NCBI RefSeq assembly: GCF_016623495.1
Contig: NZ_JAEHHL010000007.1
Location: forward strand, 62,001 to 126,000
DNA from: Thermohalobaculum xanthum
GTDB lineage: Bacteria > Pseudomonadota > Alphaproteobacteria > Rhodobacterales > Rhodobacteraceae
Length of the DNA stretch: 64,000 nucleotides
Reading direction: 5' to 3'
Shown here piece after piece: positions 18,980 through 27,981 of the stretch (within the stretch, counting starts at the first letter, position 1; each line of letters starts with the position of its first letter). The notes under the pieces were generated by a model, which searched no databases, was not told the DNA's origin, and was given only the letters and a program-made list of their open reading frames with translations. The position numbers and the translations under genes are program-made.

Positions 18980-19594
18980 TCAGTGCAGCAGGCCTTCGGC
19001 GCGCATCGCGGCGCGGACGGCCGGACGCTCGCCGACACGGGCGAGGAAGGCGGCAAGGTTGGGCCGCGCGCCGATGCCGATCCCGGTCGGCCCGGACCAG
19101 TTCGCGACGACGAAGAGATAGGCGTCCGCGGCGGTGAAGGTCTCGCCCGTCAGGTAGGGCTGGCCATGCGACAGCAGCCGCTCGGCATGGTCGAGCCGGG
19201 CCCCGACCTTGGCCACCGCCGCGTCGCGCGCGCGGCCCTCGGGCGGCTCGGGGGCGAAGAACGGCCCGAAGGACTTGTGCAGCTCCGAGCCGATGAAGCT
19301 CAGATGCTCCTGCAGCCGCACCCGTTCCATGCCGCCGGGCGCGGGCGCGAGACCCGAACCGGGGAAGCGGTCGGCGATGTACTGGAGGATGGCCGCGTTC
19401 TCGGTGATGACCTCGCCCGTGTCGAGCGCGAGCACCGGCACCTGCGCCTTGGGCGAGAGGCTCGCGAGGGCCGTGCCATCGGCCGCGCGCTTGCTCGCGC
19501 CGTCGACGATCAGGGCGTCGAATTCCGCCCCGGCCTCGCTGAGCGCGATATGGGGGGCGAGCGAGCAGGATCCCGGGATCGTGTAGAGCTTCAT
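18980..19594 (-). CDS. Glutathione S-transferase (beta-like class)
   Basis: A 204-residue two-domain GST. The thioredoxin-like N-domain begins MKLYTIPGSCSLAPHIAL; the Cys at residue 10 is the bacterial beta-class catalytic cysteine. Glutathione-binding features VPVLAL (cis-Pro) and ITENAAILQYIA follow, then an all-helical C-domain. Supposed role is conjugation of glutathione to electrophiles in the cytosol. GGAGAAACACC before the ATG. It leads the three-gene group divergent from the HxlR regulator. Confidence 0.92.
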   Translation of the reverse strand: MKLYTIPGSCSLAPHIALSEAGAEFDALIVDGASKRAADGTALASLSPKAQVPVLALDTGEVITENAAILQYIADRFPGSGLAPAPGGMERVRLQEHLSFIGSELHKSFGPFFAPEPPEGRARDAAVAKVGARLDHAERLLSHGQPYLTGETFTAADAYLFVVANWSGPTGIGIGARPNLAAFLARVGERPAVRAAMRAEGLLH

Positions 19595-19640
19595 TCGGTG
19601 TTTCTCCGGCTTGGTTGGGTTCGCCGGGAAGCTAGGAAGT

Positions 19641-19661
19641 CAAGTTACCCAAGTAAACTTG
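19641..19661. promoter_or_regulatory. Operator-like inverted repeat upstream of GST
   Basis: CAAGTT-N9-AACTTG, with internal AGTTAC and GTAAAC elements, lies in the 120-nt divergent region, 47 nt from the GST start. HxlR-family regulators typically bind AT-rich GTAAC/GTTAC-type dyads, so this is a plausible regulator site. Confidence 0.55.
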
Positions 19662-19687
19662 CAAACCATTGGTGAGTGAATTATCGA

Positions 19688-19703
19688 GTTACCGGCCGGT
19701 AAC
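19688..19703. promoter_or_regulatory. Perfect 16-bp palindrome before the HxlR gene
   Basis: GTTACCGGCCGGTAAC is a perfect dyad ending 11 nt before the regulator ATG and touching its ribosome-binding site. Its GTTAC/GTAAC arms match elements of the other repeat in this intergenic region. Autorepression is the simplest explanation. Confidence 0.6.
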
Positions 19704-19714
19704 CGGAGGCGAGC

Positions 19715-20086
19715 ATGGCCCTGAAGATCCGCAAGAACCGCGCCGCGCCGCCGCCCGAGGGCTGCCCTCTGAGCGAATGCCTGTCGATCATCGGCGGCGC
19801 ATGGACGCCGAACATCCTGTGGTATCTCGCCGCCGGGCCGCGGCGGTTCAGCGAGCTGCGGCTCGACATCCCGCGGATCTCGGCGAAGATGCTGACGACC
19901 CGGCTCAAGGAGCTCGAGGCGCGCGGGATCGTGACGCGCACCGTCGTGCCGACCTCGCCGCCGTCGGTGGAATACGCGCTGACCGCATTCGGGCACGAGC
20001 TGATGCCGGCGATCACCGCGATCGTCGAGGTGGGCGAGAAGCTCAAGCGGCGGCACGCCGACGCCGAGGATGCGCCTCAGCCGTGA
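19715..20086 (+). CDS. HxlR-family transcriptional regulator
   Basis: A 123-residue winged-helix regulator of the HxlR (MarR-like) family. Diagnostic features are the N-terminal CPLSECLSIIGGAWTPNIL, RRFSELRLDIPRISAKMLTTRLKELE recognition helix region and the GIVTRTV wing. The N-terminal Cys near residue 17 sits where redox-sensing HxlR members (YodB/HypR type) carry their sensor cysteine. GGAGGCGAGC precedes the ATG. It is divergent from GST/NTF2/tautomerase and overlaps plsC tail-to-tail by 10 nt. Confidence 0.92.
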   Translation: MALKIRKNRAAPPPEGCPLSECLSIIGGAWTPNILWYLAAGPRRFSELRLDIPRISAKMLTTRLKELEARGIVTRTVVPTSPPSVEYALTAFGHELMPAITAIVEVGEKLKRRHADAEDAPQP

Positions 20087-20856
20087 TTGTTCGCGCCGCG
20101 GGCGTGGCGGTCCTCGGCATGCGCCAGCGCATCGGGCGGCGCGGTCTCGCGGATCAGCGCCATGGTCTGCGCCTCGATCCGCCGCTCGACCTCGGCCATG
20201 AAGGTCTCGGGATCGAGACCGGGCCCGATCGGCTCGAGGAACTCGATCACGCCGGTCACGCCGGTCCGCTTGCGCCAGTCGCGCTTGGGCCAGATCACGC
20301 CCAGCGACACCGCCACCGGCACGGCCGGGCAGCCGAGCGCGCGGTAGATATGCGCGGCGCCGCGGCGATAACGCTCCTTGGCGCCAAGCGCCATCAGTTC
20401 GCCCTCGGGATAGATGACCATCGGCCGCCCCTGGGCGATGATGCGGCGCGCGCCCTCGACCGTCTGCTCGGTGCGCCCCTGCGGCCCCTGGTCGACCGCG
20501 ACCAGCACGAGGTCGAGCGTGTGAAGGATCTTGCCGAAGAAGGGGTAGCGCTCGAGCTCCTGCATCGCCACCGCGCCGGCATTCGGAAACAGCGCCGCGA
20601 GCATGACGATGTCGAGCTCGGACTGGTGCTTCGAGACGACGAAGACCGGGCCCTCGGCGGGCAGGTTCTCGCGCCCCCGGATCTCGACGCGCGCCTTGAG
20701 GATCACGTCGAGCGCGCGCAGCACGGTCTCGCCCCAGTTCCGGATCAGCGGCCACAGCCGCTCCTTCGGCTGTCCCAGGCTGGCGCGGAGCCACAGCCTC
20801 AGCGCCACCCAGAAGGTATAGGCGTAGAAGAACAGGTTGAAGGCCAGGGTCCGCAC
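20077..20856 (-). CDS. plsC: 1-acyl-sn-glycerol-3-phosphate acyltransferase
   Basis: A 259-residue membrane-associated PlsC-family acyltransferase that makes phosphatidic acid from lysophosphatidic acid. The HX4D motif is present (KHQSELDIVML), as is the glycerol-phosphate block in the form VIYPEGELMALG. A hydrophobic N-terminus (LAFNLFFYAYTFWVAL) anchors it. No ATG fits; a GTG at 20856, 11 nt after the ribF stop and preceded by GGGGGCGGC, is the best start. Tail overlaps the HxlR gene by 10 nt. Confidence 0.88.
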   Translation of the reverse strand: MRTLAFNLFFYAYTFWVALRLWLRASLGQPKERLWPLIRNWGETVLRALDVILKARVEIRGRENLPAEGPVFVVSKHQSELDIVMLAALFPNAGAVAMQELERYPFFGKILHTLDLVLVAVDQGPQGRTEQTVEGARRIIAQGRPMVIYPEGELMALGAKERYRRGAAHIYRALGCPAVPVAVSLGVIWPKRDWRKRTGVTGVIEFLEPIGPGLDPETFMAEVERRIEAQTMALIRETAPPDALAHAEDRHARGANNHG

Positions 20857-20867
20857 GCCGCCGCCCC

Positions 20868-21854
20868 CTAGCCCGAGCGCTTGCGCTCGCCGCGGCTGCG
20901 GCTGGGAATGCGCGCCCGTGCCAGCGCCGCCCGCGCCTCGAGGCTGTCGCGGTCCATCTGCTCGATCAGCGCCTCGACGCTGTCGAAGCGTGCCTCGGCG
21001 CGCAGGAAGGCCACCAGGCTCGCGGCGATCGGCGTGCCGTAGAGATCGCCGTCGAAATCGAACAGGTGCACCTCGAAATTCGGAGCGTTGACCCCGAAGG
21101 TCGGGCGGATCCCGATCGAGGCCACGCCGTCGCGGATGCCGGCATGCGGCCCCTCGCGGATCTCGACCCGGGCGGCGTAAATGCCGAAGCGCGGCAGGAT
21201 CTGCTCGCCGAAATCGAGGTTGGCGGTCGGATAGCCAAGCTCGCGACCGCGCCGGTCGCCCTGCCGCACGTTGCCCGTAACGGCATGCCACCGGCCCAGG
21301 ATCGCGGCGGCGTCGGCCATGTTGCCCTGCTCGATCGCGACCCGCGCGGCGGTCGACGAGAAGTCCCCCGCCTCGTCGCCCACCAGGTGCAGGATGGTGA
21401 CGCCGAAGCCCATCTGCTGGCCCATCCGGCGCAGCATCGTCGCGTCGCCGGCGCGGCGGTGACCGAAGCGGAAATCCTCGCCCACCACGACATGGCTCAG
21501 GCCAAGCCCCTCCGCGATCACGTCGCGCGCGAAGGCCTCGGGCGACATCGCGCTCAGCGCCGCGTCGAAGCGCAGCACGTGCAGCCGGTCGACGCCGGCC
21601 GCCGCCAGGAGATGTGCCCGCTCCTCGGGCGTCGTCAGGCGGAAGGGCGGTGCCTCGGGCTGGAAATGGCGGCGCGGATGCGGCTCGAAGGTGACGACCG
21701 AGGCGGGCGTGTCCGGGCCGGCATGCCGGGCCGCCTCGCGCGCCGCCGCGAACAGCGCGCGGTGCCCCAGATGCACCCCGTCGAAATTGCCGATGGCCGC
21801 GGCACCGCCGCGCAGGCCTGCCCCGAGGTTCTCGAAGCCGTGGCTGATCCGCAT
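20868..21854 (-). CDS. ribF: Bifunctional riboflavin kinase / FAD synthetase
   Basis: A 328-residue enzyme that makes FMN and FAD. The N-terminal adenylyltransferase half has IGNFDGVHLGHRAL and VGEDFRFGHRRAGD; STAARVAI ends the domain. The C-terminal flavokinase half has GYPTANLDFG and GVASIGIRPTFG followed by EVHLFDFDGDLYG. The start at 21854 is where family homology begins. The product cofactors are used by several flavoenzymes in this window. plsC follows with an 11-nt gap. Confidence 0.95.
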   Translation of the reverse strand: MRISHGFENLGAGLRGGAAAIGNFDGVHLGHRALFAAAREAARHAGPDTPASVVTFEPHPRRHFQPEAPPFRLTTPEERAHLLAAAGVDRLHVLRFDAALSAMSPEAFARDVIAEGLGLSHVVVGEDFRFGHRRAGDATMLRRMGQQMGFGVTILHLVGDEAGDFSSTAARVAIEQGNMADAAAILGRWHAVTGNVRQGDRRGRELGYPTANLDFGEQILPRFGIYAARVEIREGPHAGIRDGVASIGIRPTFGVNAPNFEVHLFDFDGDLYGTPIAASLVAFLRAEARFDSVEALIEQMDRDSLEARAALARARIPSRSRGERKRSG

Positions 21855-21891
21855 CCTGCCCCCGGGAGTGGCGGAGGCCCCGCCGCCCCCG

Positions 21892-22335
21892 TCAGTCGAA
21901 CTTCTTCGAGGGCGCCAGCACCAGCGCCTCGCCCTTGAGAACCGCCTTTTCGCCCACCAGGCACACGCAATCAAGTGTGACACGCCGGCGGCCATGGTCG
22001 ATCTCGCGGACGCTGACCTCGGCGGTCACCTCGTCGCCCGGGAACACCGGCGCCAGGAACTTGAGGGTCTGACCCAGATACACGGTGCCATGGCCGGGAA
22101 GCTGCTCGCCGATCACGGCCGAGATGAGCGATGCCGTGAGCATGCCATGCGCGATGCGCCCGCCGAAGATGGTGTCGCGGGCATAGTCGTCATCGAGATG
22201 CACCGGGTTGCAGTCGGTCGAGATGTCGGCGAACAGCCGGATGTCGTAATCCTCGATGCGCTTGGTCAGGCGGCGCACCATGCCGATCTCGAGATCCTCG
22301 ATGCAGATCGTGCCCCTCGGGATGTTGTCCAGCAT
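21892..22335 (-). CDS. MaoC-like (R)-enoyl-CoA hydratase
   Basis: A 147-residue hotdog-fold protein of the MaoC/PhaJ group. The catalytic dyad motif is seen in DCNPVHLDDDYA, followed by FGGRIAHGMLTASLISAVIG, which is very typical of PhaJ-type (R)-specific enoyl-CoA hydratases. The start at 22335 is supported by GGAGGGCGA; an in-frame ATG at 22353 lacks a ribosome-binding site. Probable role in fatty-acid or polyhydroxyalkanoate precursor metabolism. It lies 37 nt upstream of ribF. Confidence 0.88.
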   Translation of the reverse strand: MLDNIPRGTICIEDLEIGMVRRLTKRIEDYDIRLFADISTDCNPVHLDDDYARDTIFGGRIAHGMLTASLISAVIGEQLPGHGTVYLGQTLKFLAPVFPGDEVTAEVSVREIDHGRRRVTLDCVCLVGEKAVLKGEALVLAPSKKFD

Positions 22336-22471
22336 GGAATCGCCCTCCGCCATTGTGCAGTGCATCATAGCGCATGCGGAATGGGCGCGCAATTATCTTG
22401 CGAAAGATTATTCCCAGAATCTTAGGTTAGCGGGAACATCGTTGCCGACGATTTTGCCCGCCACCGGCTCC

Positions 22472-23356
22472 CTACCGCAGGCGGCCGATCGCGAATTGCG
22501 GGCTCTGCCCGGTCGAGGCCAGCCAGTCGGCAAGGCGCTTTGGGTCGGGATGCTCGGGGTCGTCGCCGACCTCGGCCGCGGCAAGCCCGCCCGAAACGAA
22601 GAGCGCGTCGATGCCGAAATCGAGCGCGCCCTTCACGTCGGTGAACACCCCGTCGCCGATGCCCAGGACCTTGCCGGGCGCGACCTCGCGGCCCGCGACC
22701 TCGGCCAGCAGCGAGAAGCTCTGCTCGTAGGTCGGGCGGTGCGGCTTGCCGAACCAGACGACCTCGCCGCCCGCATCGGCATAGCGCTGCGCGATGGCGC
22801 CCGCGCACCACAGCCGTTCGTGCCCGCGGTCGACAACGATGTCGGGATTGGCGCACAGCAGCCGCACTCCGTGCGCCCGCCAGTTGGCGATCTGGGGGTC
22901 GTAATCGGCCGGCACCTGGCGCGTGTCGTCCTCGAAGCCGGTGCACAGGATCGCGTCGGCCTCCTCGGCCGGGGTGTCCTCGAAGCCGATATCGGCCAGC
23001 ATGTGGCGGTCGCGCTCGGGGCCGACATAGTGGAAGCGCTGTCCGTAATCGCCCGAGGCCACCGCCCGCTGGCAGGCGCCCCCCGACGACATGATCGCGT
23101 CGTAGCTGTCCTCGGGCGCCCCCATCGCGTCGAGGAAGCGCTTGACCGAAGCGGGCGGGCGCGGCGCGTTGGTCAGCAGGATGACGATCCCACCGCGCGC
23201 GCGGTAGCGCCGCAGCGCCTCGACCGCGTCGGCATAGGGCTTCAGCCCGTCATGGTAGCACCCCCACAGATCGCAGAGCACGGCATCATAGTTCTCGGCG
23301 ATCGCGTCGAGCGACGGAATGAGGCGGGTCTGGGTCATCGGCTCGCTGATGTTCAT
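22472..23356 (-). CDS. HAD-superfamily class IIA hydrolase
   Basis: A 294-residue phosphatase-like protein of the family that contains Rhodobacteraceae proteins resembling NagD. Motif I appears as CDLWGCYHDG, motif II as LLTNAPRP, and motif IV as LGIGDGVFTDVKGA. It has the class IIA cap region between. Sugar-phosphate or small phosphate ester dephosphorylation is expected; no substrate can be given. Two near start codons exist (23356 and 23338). Confidence 0.88.
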   Translation of the reverse strand: MNISEPMTQTRLIPSLDAIAENYDAVLCDLWGCYHDGLKPYADAVEALRRYRARGGIVILLTNAPRPPASVKRFLDAMGAPEDSYDAIMSSGGACQRAVASGDYGQRFHYVGPERDRHMLADIGFEDTPAEEADAILCTGFEDDTRQVPADYDPQIANWRAHGVRLLCANPDIVVDRGHERLWCAGAIAQRYADAGGEVVWFGKPHRPTYEQSFSLLAEVAGREVAPGKVLGIGDGVFTDVKGALDFGIDALFVSGGLAAAEVGDDPEHPDPKRLADWLASTGQSPQFAIGRLR

Positions 23357-23372
23357 GGTCTCGTCGAGGTAA

Positions 23373-23427
23373 GTGCGGGGCAGGTGCGGGGCGGGCCCGG
23401 GGCGGGCTCGGGGCAGGCTCGGCGCGG
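23373..23427. repeat. Five tandem 11-bp G-rich units (G-quadruplex motif)
   Basis: Units GTGCGGGGCAG, GTGCGGGGCGG, GCCCGGGGCGG, GCTCGGGGCAG and GCTCGGCGCGG lie end to end. The first four each hold GGGG, spaced by exactly 7 nt (G runs at 23377, 23388, 23399 and 23410), which fits a G4N7 quadruplex pattern on the plus strand. It sits just upstream of the HAD gene start, so the G-rich strand is the template strand. Confidence 0.7.
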
Positions 23428-23514
23428 CATCGGGGACCGGCTGTCCGGGCCCCGCTGCCGGTTAGACCGGGACGGCGGGCCGGGTCAACCGCCCTTCGGC
23501 GCGGCGCGGCGCGC

Positions 23515-24516
23515 TTACTCCCCGACCGGCGTCACGGTGAAGCCGCGCTCGCGCAGCAGCGCGACGACCCCGACCTCGCCCGGCAGGTGCAGGCCGCCGA
23601 CGGCGACGAAGGCGCCGCCTTCCTCGAGCGCGGGCACCAGGCCGGCCATCCAGCGCAGGTTGCGGGCATCGACCAGTTCGGCCTCGAAGGCGTCGCCAAG
23701 CCGCTCGGCCTCGGCCGACAGGCGCCCCGAGGCCTGGGTCGTCAGCCACTGGCTGAAGGCGTCGATCGCGCCGATCTTTCCCTCGCTGTAGAGGCCCAGC
23801 ATGGTGGCGCGCAGGTCCTCCTCGCGCTCGGCCAGGCGGATCATGTCGCCCGCGACCTCGGCGGCGATCTCGGGATCTACCTGGCCGAAGGCGCCCAGCG
23901 CCTCCTCGTAGGTCTCGAGCCCGACGATCGCCTTGCCCGAGGCGGCGGCGCGCTCCAGCAGCACCTGGTCCATCACCTGCGCGCCGCGGGCCATCGCCTC
24001 GAGCTCGCAGGCCGGGATGCCCATGACCGAGAAGAACATCCAGGGCCGGAGGCGCTCGGCCATCTCGACGGTCATGCCGCGCTCGGCCAGCACCGCCTCG
24101 GCCCGCGCGCGCAGCCCCGCATCGAGCCGGGCCGCGACCCCCTGCCCCTCGGGCGCGAAGACGAAGGTCGGGTCGGTCGAGACCCGGGCGTTCAGCCGCT
24201 CCATCTCCTCGGCGCTCAGCTCGACGACCAGCATGCGCGCCGCCTCGAAGGCCTCCCTGGCAGCGGGCGTCATCGTCTCGATCGCGGTCGTGTCGTGATA
24301 GGTCGCGAACAGGAAGGACGGCGCGGCGCCCTCGCGCTCGACCCGCCAAAGCCGGCCCTCGCCGTTCGGGATCGCCGCGGCGTCCGCCAGGATCGCCGCA
24401 TGGGTCGCGGGCTCCTCGACGGCGAGGCGCGCCATCAGGTCGTCGCCGCCGCAGTCAGCCAGCGCTGGCCCCGAAAGGCCGGCCAGCGCGATGAATGTCC
24501 CGATGATGCGCCGCAT
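23515..24516 (-). CDS. TraB/GumN-family protein
   Basis: A 333-residue exported protein with signal peptide (MRRIIGTFIALAGLSGPALA, cleavage near 20). It belongs to the TraB/GumN family: LWRVEREGAAPSFLFATYHDTT near the start, LETYEEAL in the middle, and the closing FVAVGGLHLPGEVGVVALL with its GxxHL motif. Members are proposed to be metal-dependent hydrolases; function is not settled. Start chosen from AGGAGAAACGGG. It is divergent from groESL. Confidence 0.9.
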   Translation of the reverse strand: MRRIIGTFIALAGLSGPALADCGGDDLMARLAVEEPATHAAILADAAAIPNGEGRLWRVEREGAAPSFLFATYHDTTAIETMTPAAREAFEAARMLVVELSAEEMERLNARVSTDPTFVFAPEGQGVAARLDAGLRARAEAVLAERGMTVEMAERLRPWMFFSVMGIPACELEAMARGAQVMDQVLLERAAASGKAIVGLETYEEALGAFGQVDPEIAAEVAGDMIRLAEREEDLRATMLGLYSEGKIGAIDAFSQWLTTQASGRLSAEAERLGDAFEAELVDARNLRWMAGLVPALEEGGAFVAVGGLHLPGEVGVVALLRERGFTVTPVGE

Positions 24517-24608
24517 GTCCCGTTTCTCCTGCTTCGCTCCGGCGTGCGGTCCGGGTCTTCCGGACCGCGCCGCGGCGCAGATTTCTTGCCTGTCCCCGAC
24601 CACATGCC

Positions 24609-24637
24609 TTGACACGCTTCGGGGCATTTCCTAAATC
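24609..24637 (+). promoter_or_regulatory. Sigma-70 type promoter of groESL
   Basis: TTGACA at 24609-24614 and TAAATC at 24632-24637 are separated by 17 nt. It lies immediately before the CIRCE element, the classical arrangement for HrcA-repressed groESL. Confidence 0.75.
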
Positions 24638-24652
24638 GCGGCTGCCCGGATG

Positions 24653-24679
24653 TTAGCACTCAGGGGAGGCGAGTGCTAA
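24653..24679. promoter_or_regulatory. CIRCE element (HrcA operator)
   Basis: TTAGCACTC-N9-GAGTGCTAA, a perfect copy of the CIRCE consensus, begins 16 nt after the -10 box. HrcA binding here represses groESL until heat stress titrates HrcA's folding by GroEL. hrcA itself is not in this window. Confidence 0.97.
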
Positions 24680-24748
24680 CACCCGCGAGGGGAGGGCACC
24701 GCCCCCGAGAGAATTTGAACCGCAACCAGCTATGTAAGGAGCGCTTCC

Positions 24749-26756
<2,008 letters not shown>

Positions 26757-26785
26757 TCACGCCGTCTTGCCGTAAGGCAGACAGG

Positions 26786-26817
26786 GGGCCGCTCCGCAAG
26801 GGGCGGCCCTTTTTCTT
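26786..26817 (+). terminator. Rho-independent terminator of groESL
   Basis: GGGCCGC and GCGGCCC form a 7-bp stem with a 10-nt loop followed by TTTTTCTT, 29 nt past the groEL stop. Confidence 0.92.
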
Positions 26818-26911
26818 GCGGCGCCCATCCCGCCGCCTGCTACTCTTCGCGCCCGACACCACGGGCCCGAAGCGACCCTATCCGCTCGCGCCAAAGCAAG
26901 GGACACGGGGA

Positions 26912-27529
26912 ATGCAGGTCATCGGCACTGGCGTGGGGCGAACCGGCACCTATTCGCTCAAGCTCGCGATCAACCAGCTGGGGCTCGGCCCCTGCCACCA
27001 CATGGAAGAGGTGCTGCTCAACCCGCAGACGCAGGTCCCGCTCTGGGCGGCGGCGACGGGTGGCAAGCCGGATTGGCCGGCGATCTATGCGAGCTATGGC
27101 AGCGCGGTCGACTGGCCCACCGCCGGCTTCTTCCGCGAGCTCCATGCAGCCTATCCCACGGCGAAATTCGTCCTCACGGTGCGCAACCCGGAAAGCTGGC
27201 AGGCAAGCTTCGAGGAAACGATCTACAAGCTGCTGGCCTTGCCCGACCTCGTCCCGGAACATGCCAGGCCCTGGCACGAGATGTGCGTGAGCGTCGTCGC
27301 CCGGACCGGCTTCCCCCTCGGCCTCGACGCGGCCGCGCTGCGGCAACGGTTCGAGGCGCATACCGAGGCGGTCAAGGCGGCAATTCCGGCCGATCAGCTC
27401 CTGGTCTACCAGGTGAAGGAAGGCTGGGGTCCACTCTGCGCGTTTCTCGGCGTGCCCGAGCCTGACGCGCCCTTCCCGCGCACCAACGACCGGGCGGAGT
27501 TCTGGGACAGAGTGTCCGGCAAGGCGTGA
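26912..27529 (+). CDS. Sulfotransferase-family protein (Sulfotransfer_4 type)
   Basis: A 205-residue P-loop protein. The PAPS-binding loop appears as GTGVGRTGTYSLKLAINQLG, followed by GPCHHMEEV and the TAKFVLTVRNPESW block with the 3'-phosphate contact. This matches the short eukaryote-like Sulfotransfer_4 group, found in many Roseobacter genomes. Substrate unknown. Start at 26912 is after ACGGGG. Confidence 0.85.
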   Translation: MQVIGTGVGRTGTYSLKLAINQLGLGPCHHMEEVLLNPQTQVPLWAAATGGKPDWPAIYASYGSAVDWPTAGFFRELHAAYPTAKFVLTVRNPESWQASFEETIYKLLALPDLVPEHARPWHEMCVSVVARTGFPLGLDAAALRQRFEAHTEAVKAAIPADQLLVYQVKEGWGPLCAFLGVPEPDAPFPRTNDRAEFWDRVSGKA

Positions 27530-27641
27530 TCCGACCGGGCCGCGCCGGGACGCCGCGTTGACCTCAGCGGGCCGAGGGCGAGAATTCGGCGCATCCGCCC
27601 CCCCGTGCTAGACTGGCCCTCCCCAACCGGAGGGCCGAGCC

Positions 27642-27938
27642 ATGATCGTCAGGGTGTTCCGCGTCACGGTCCAGGACGGCAAGCGCGCCGAGTTCGAGAA
27701 GTTCTTCCGCGAGACCGCCATCCCGCTGGTCCAGGGCCAGCCCGGCATCGTCTCGGTCACGCCCGGCCTGCCGCGGCCCGAGACACCCAACGACTTCTGC
27801 ATGGTAATGGTCTGGAAGGACCTCGACGCCATGAAGGCCTTCGTCGGCGAGGACTGGCGCAGCGCCCATATCCTGCCCGAGGAAGCGGCACTGGTGCGCG
27901 AGCGCTCGATCCATCATTATGAGCTCGCGGGCGCCTGA
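27642..27938 (+). CDS. ABM-domain (antibiotic biosynthesis monooxygenase) protein
   Basis: A 98-residue ferredoxin-like protein with the ABM pattern: MIVRVFRVTVQDGKRAEFEKFF, a PGIVSVTPG strand, and a VMVWKDLDAMKAFVGEDW strand-helix. Members oxidise quinone-like compounds or are redox/stress proteins without a cofactor. Substrate unknown. Confidence 0.82.
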   Translation: MIVRVFRVTVQDGKRAEFEKFFRETAIPLVQGQPGIVSVTPGLPRPETPNDFCMVMVWKDLDAMKAFVGEDWRSAHILPEEAALVRERSIHHYELAGA

Positions 27939-27981
27939 TCCGGGACGCCCTCTGAACCGACAGTCAATCATTGGAGCGGCC

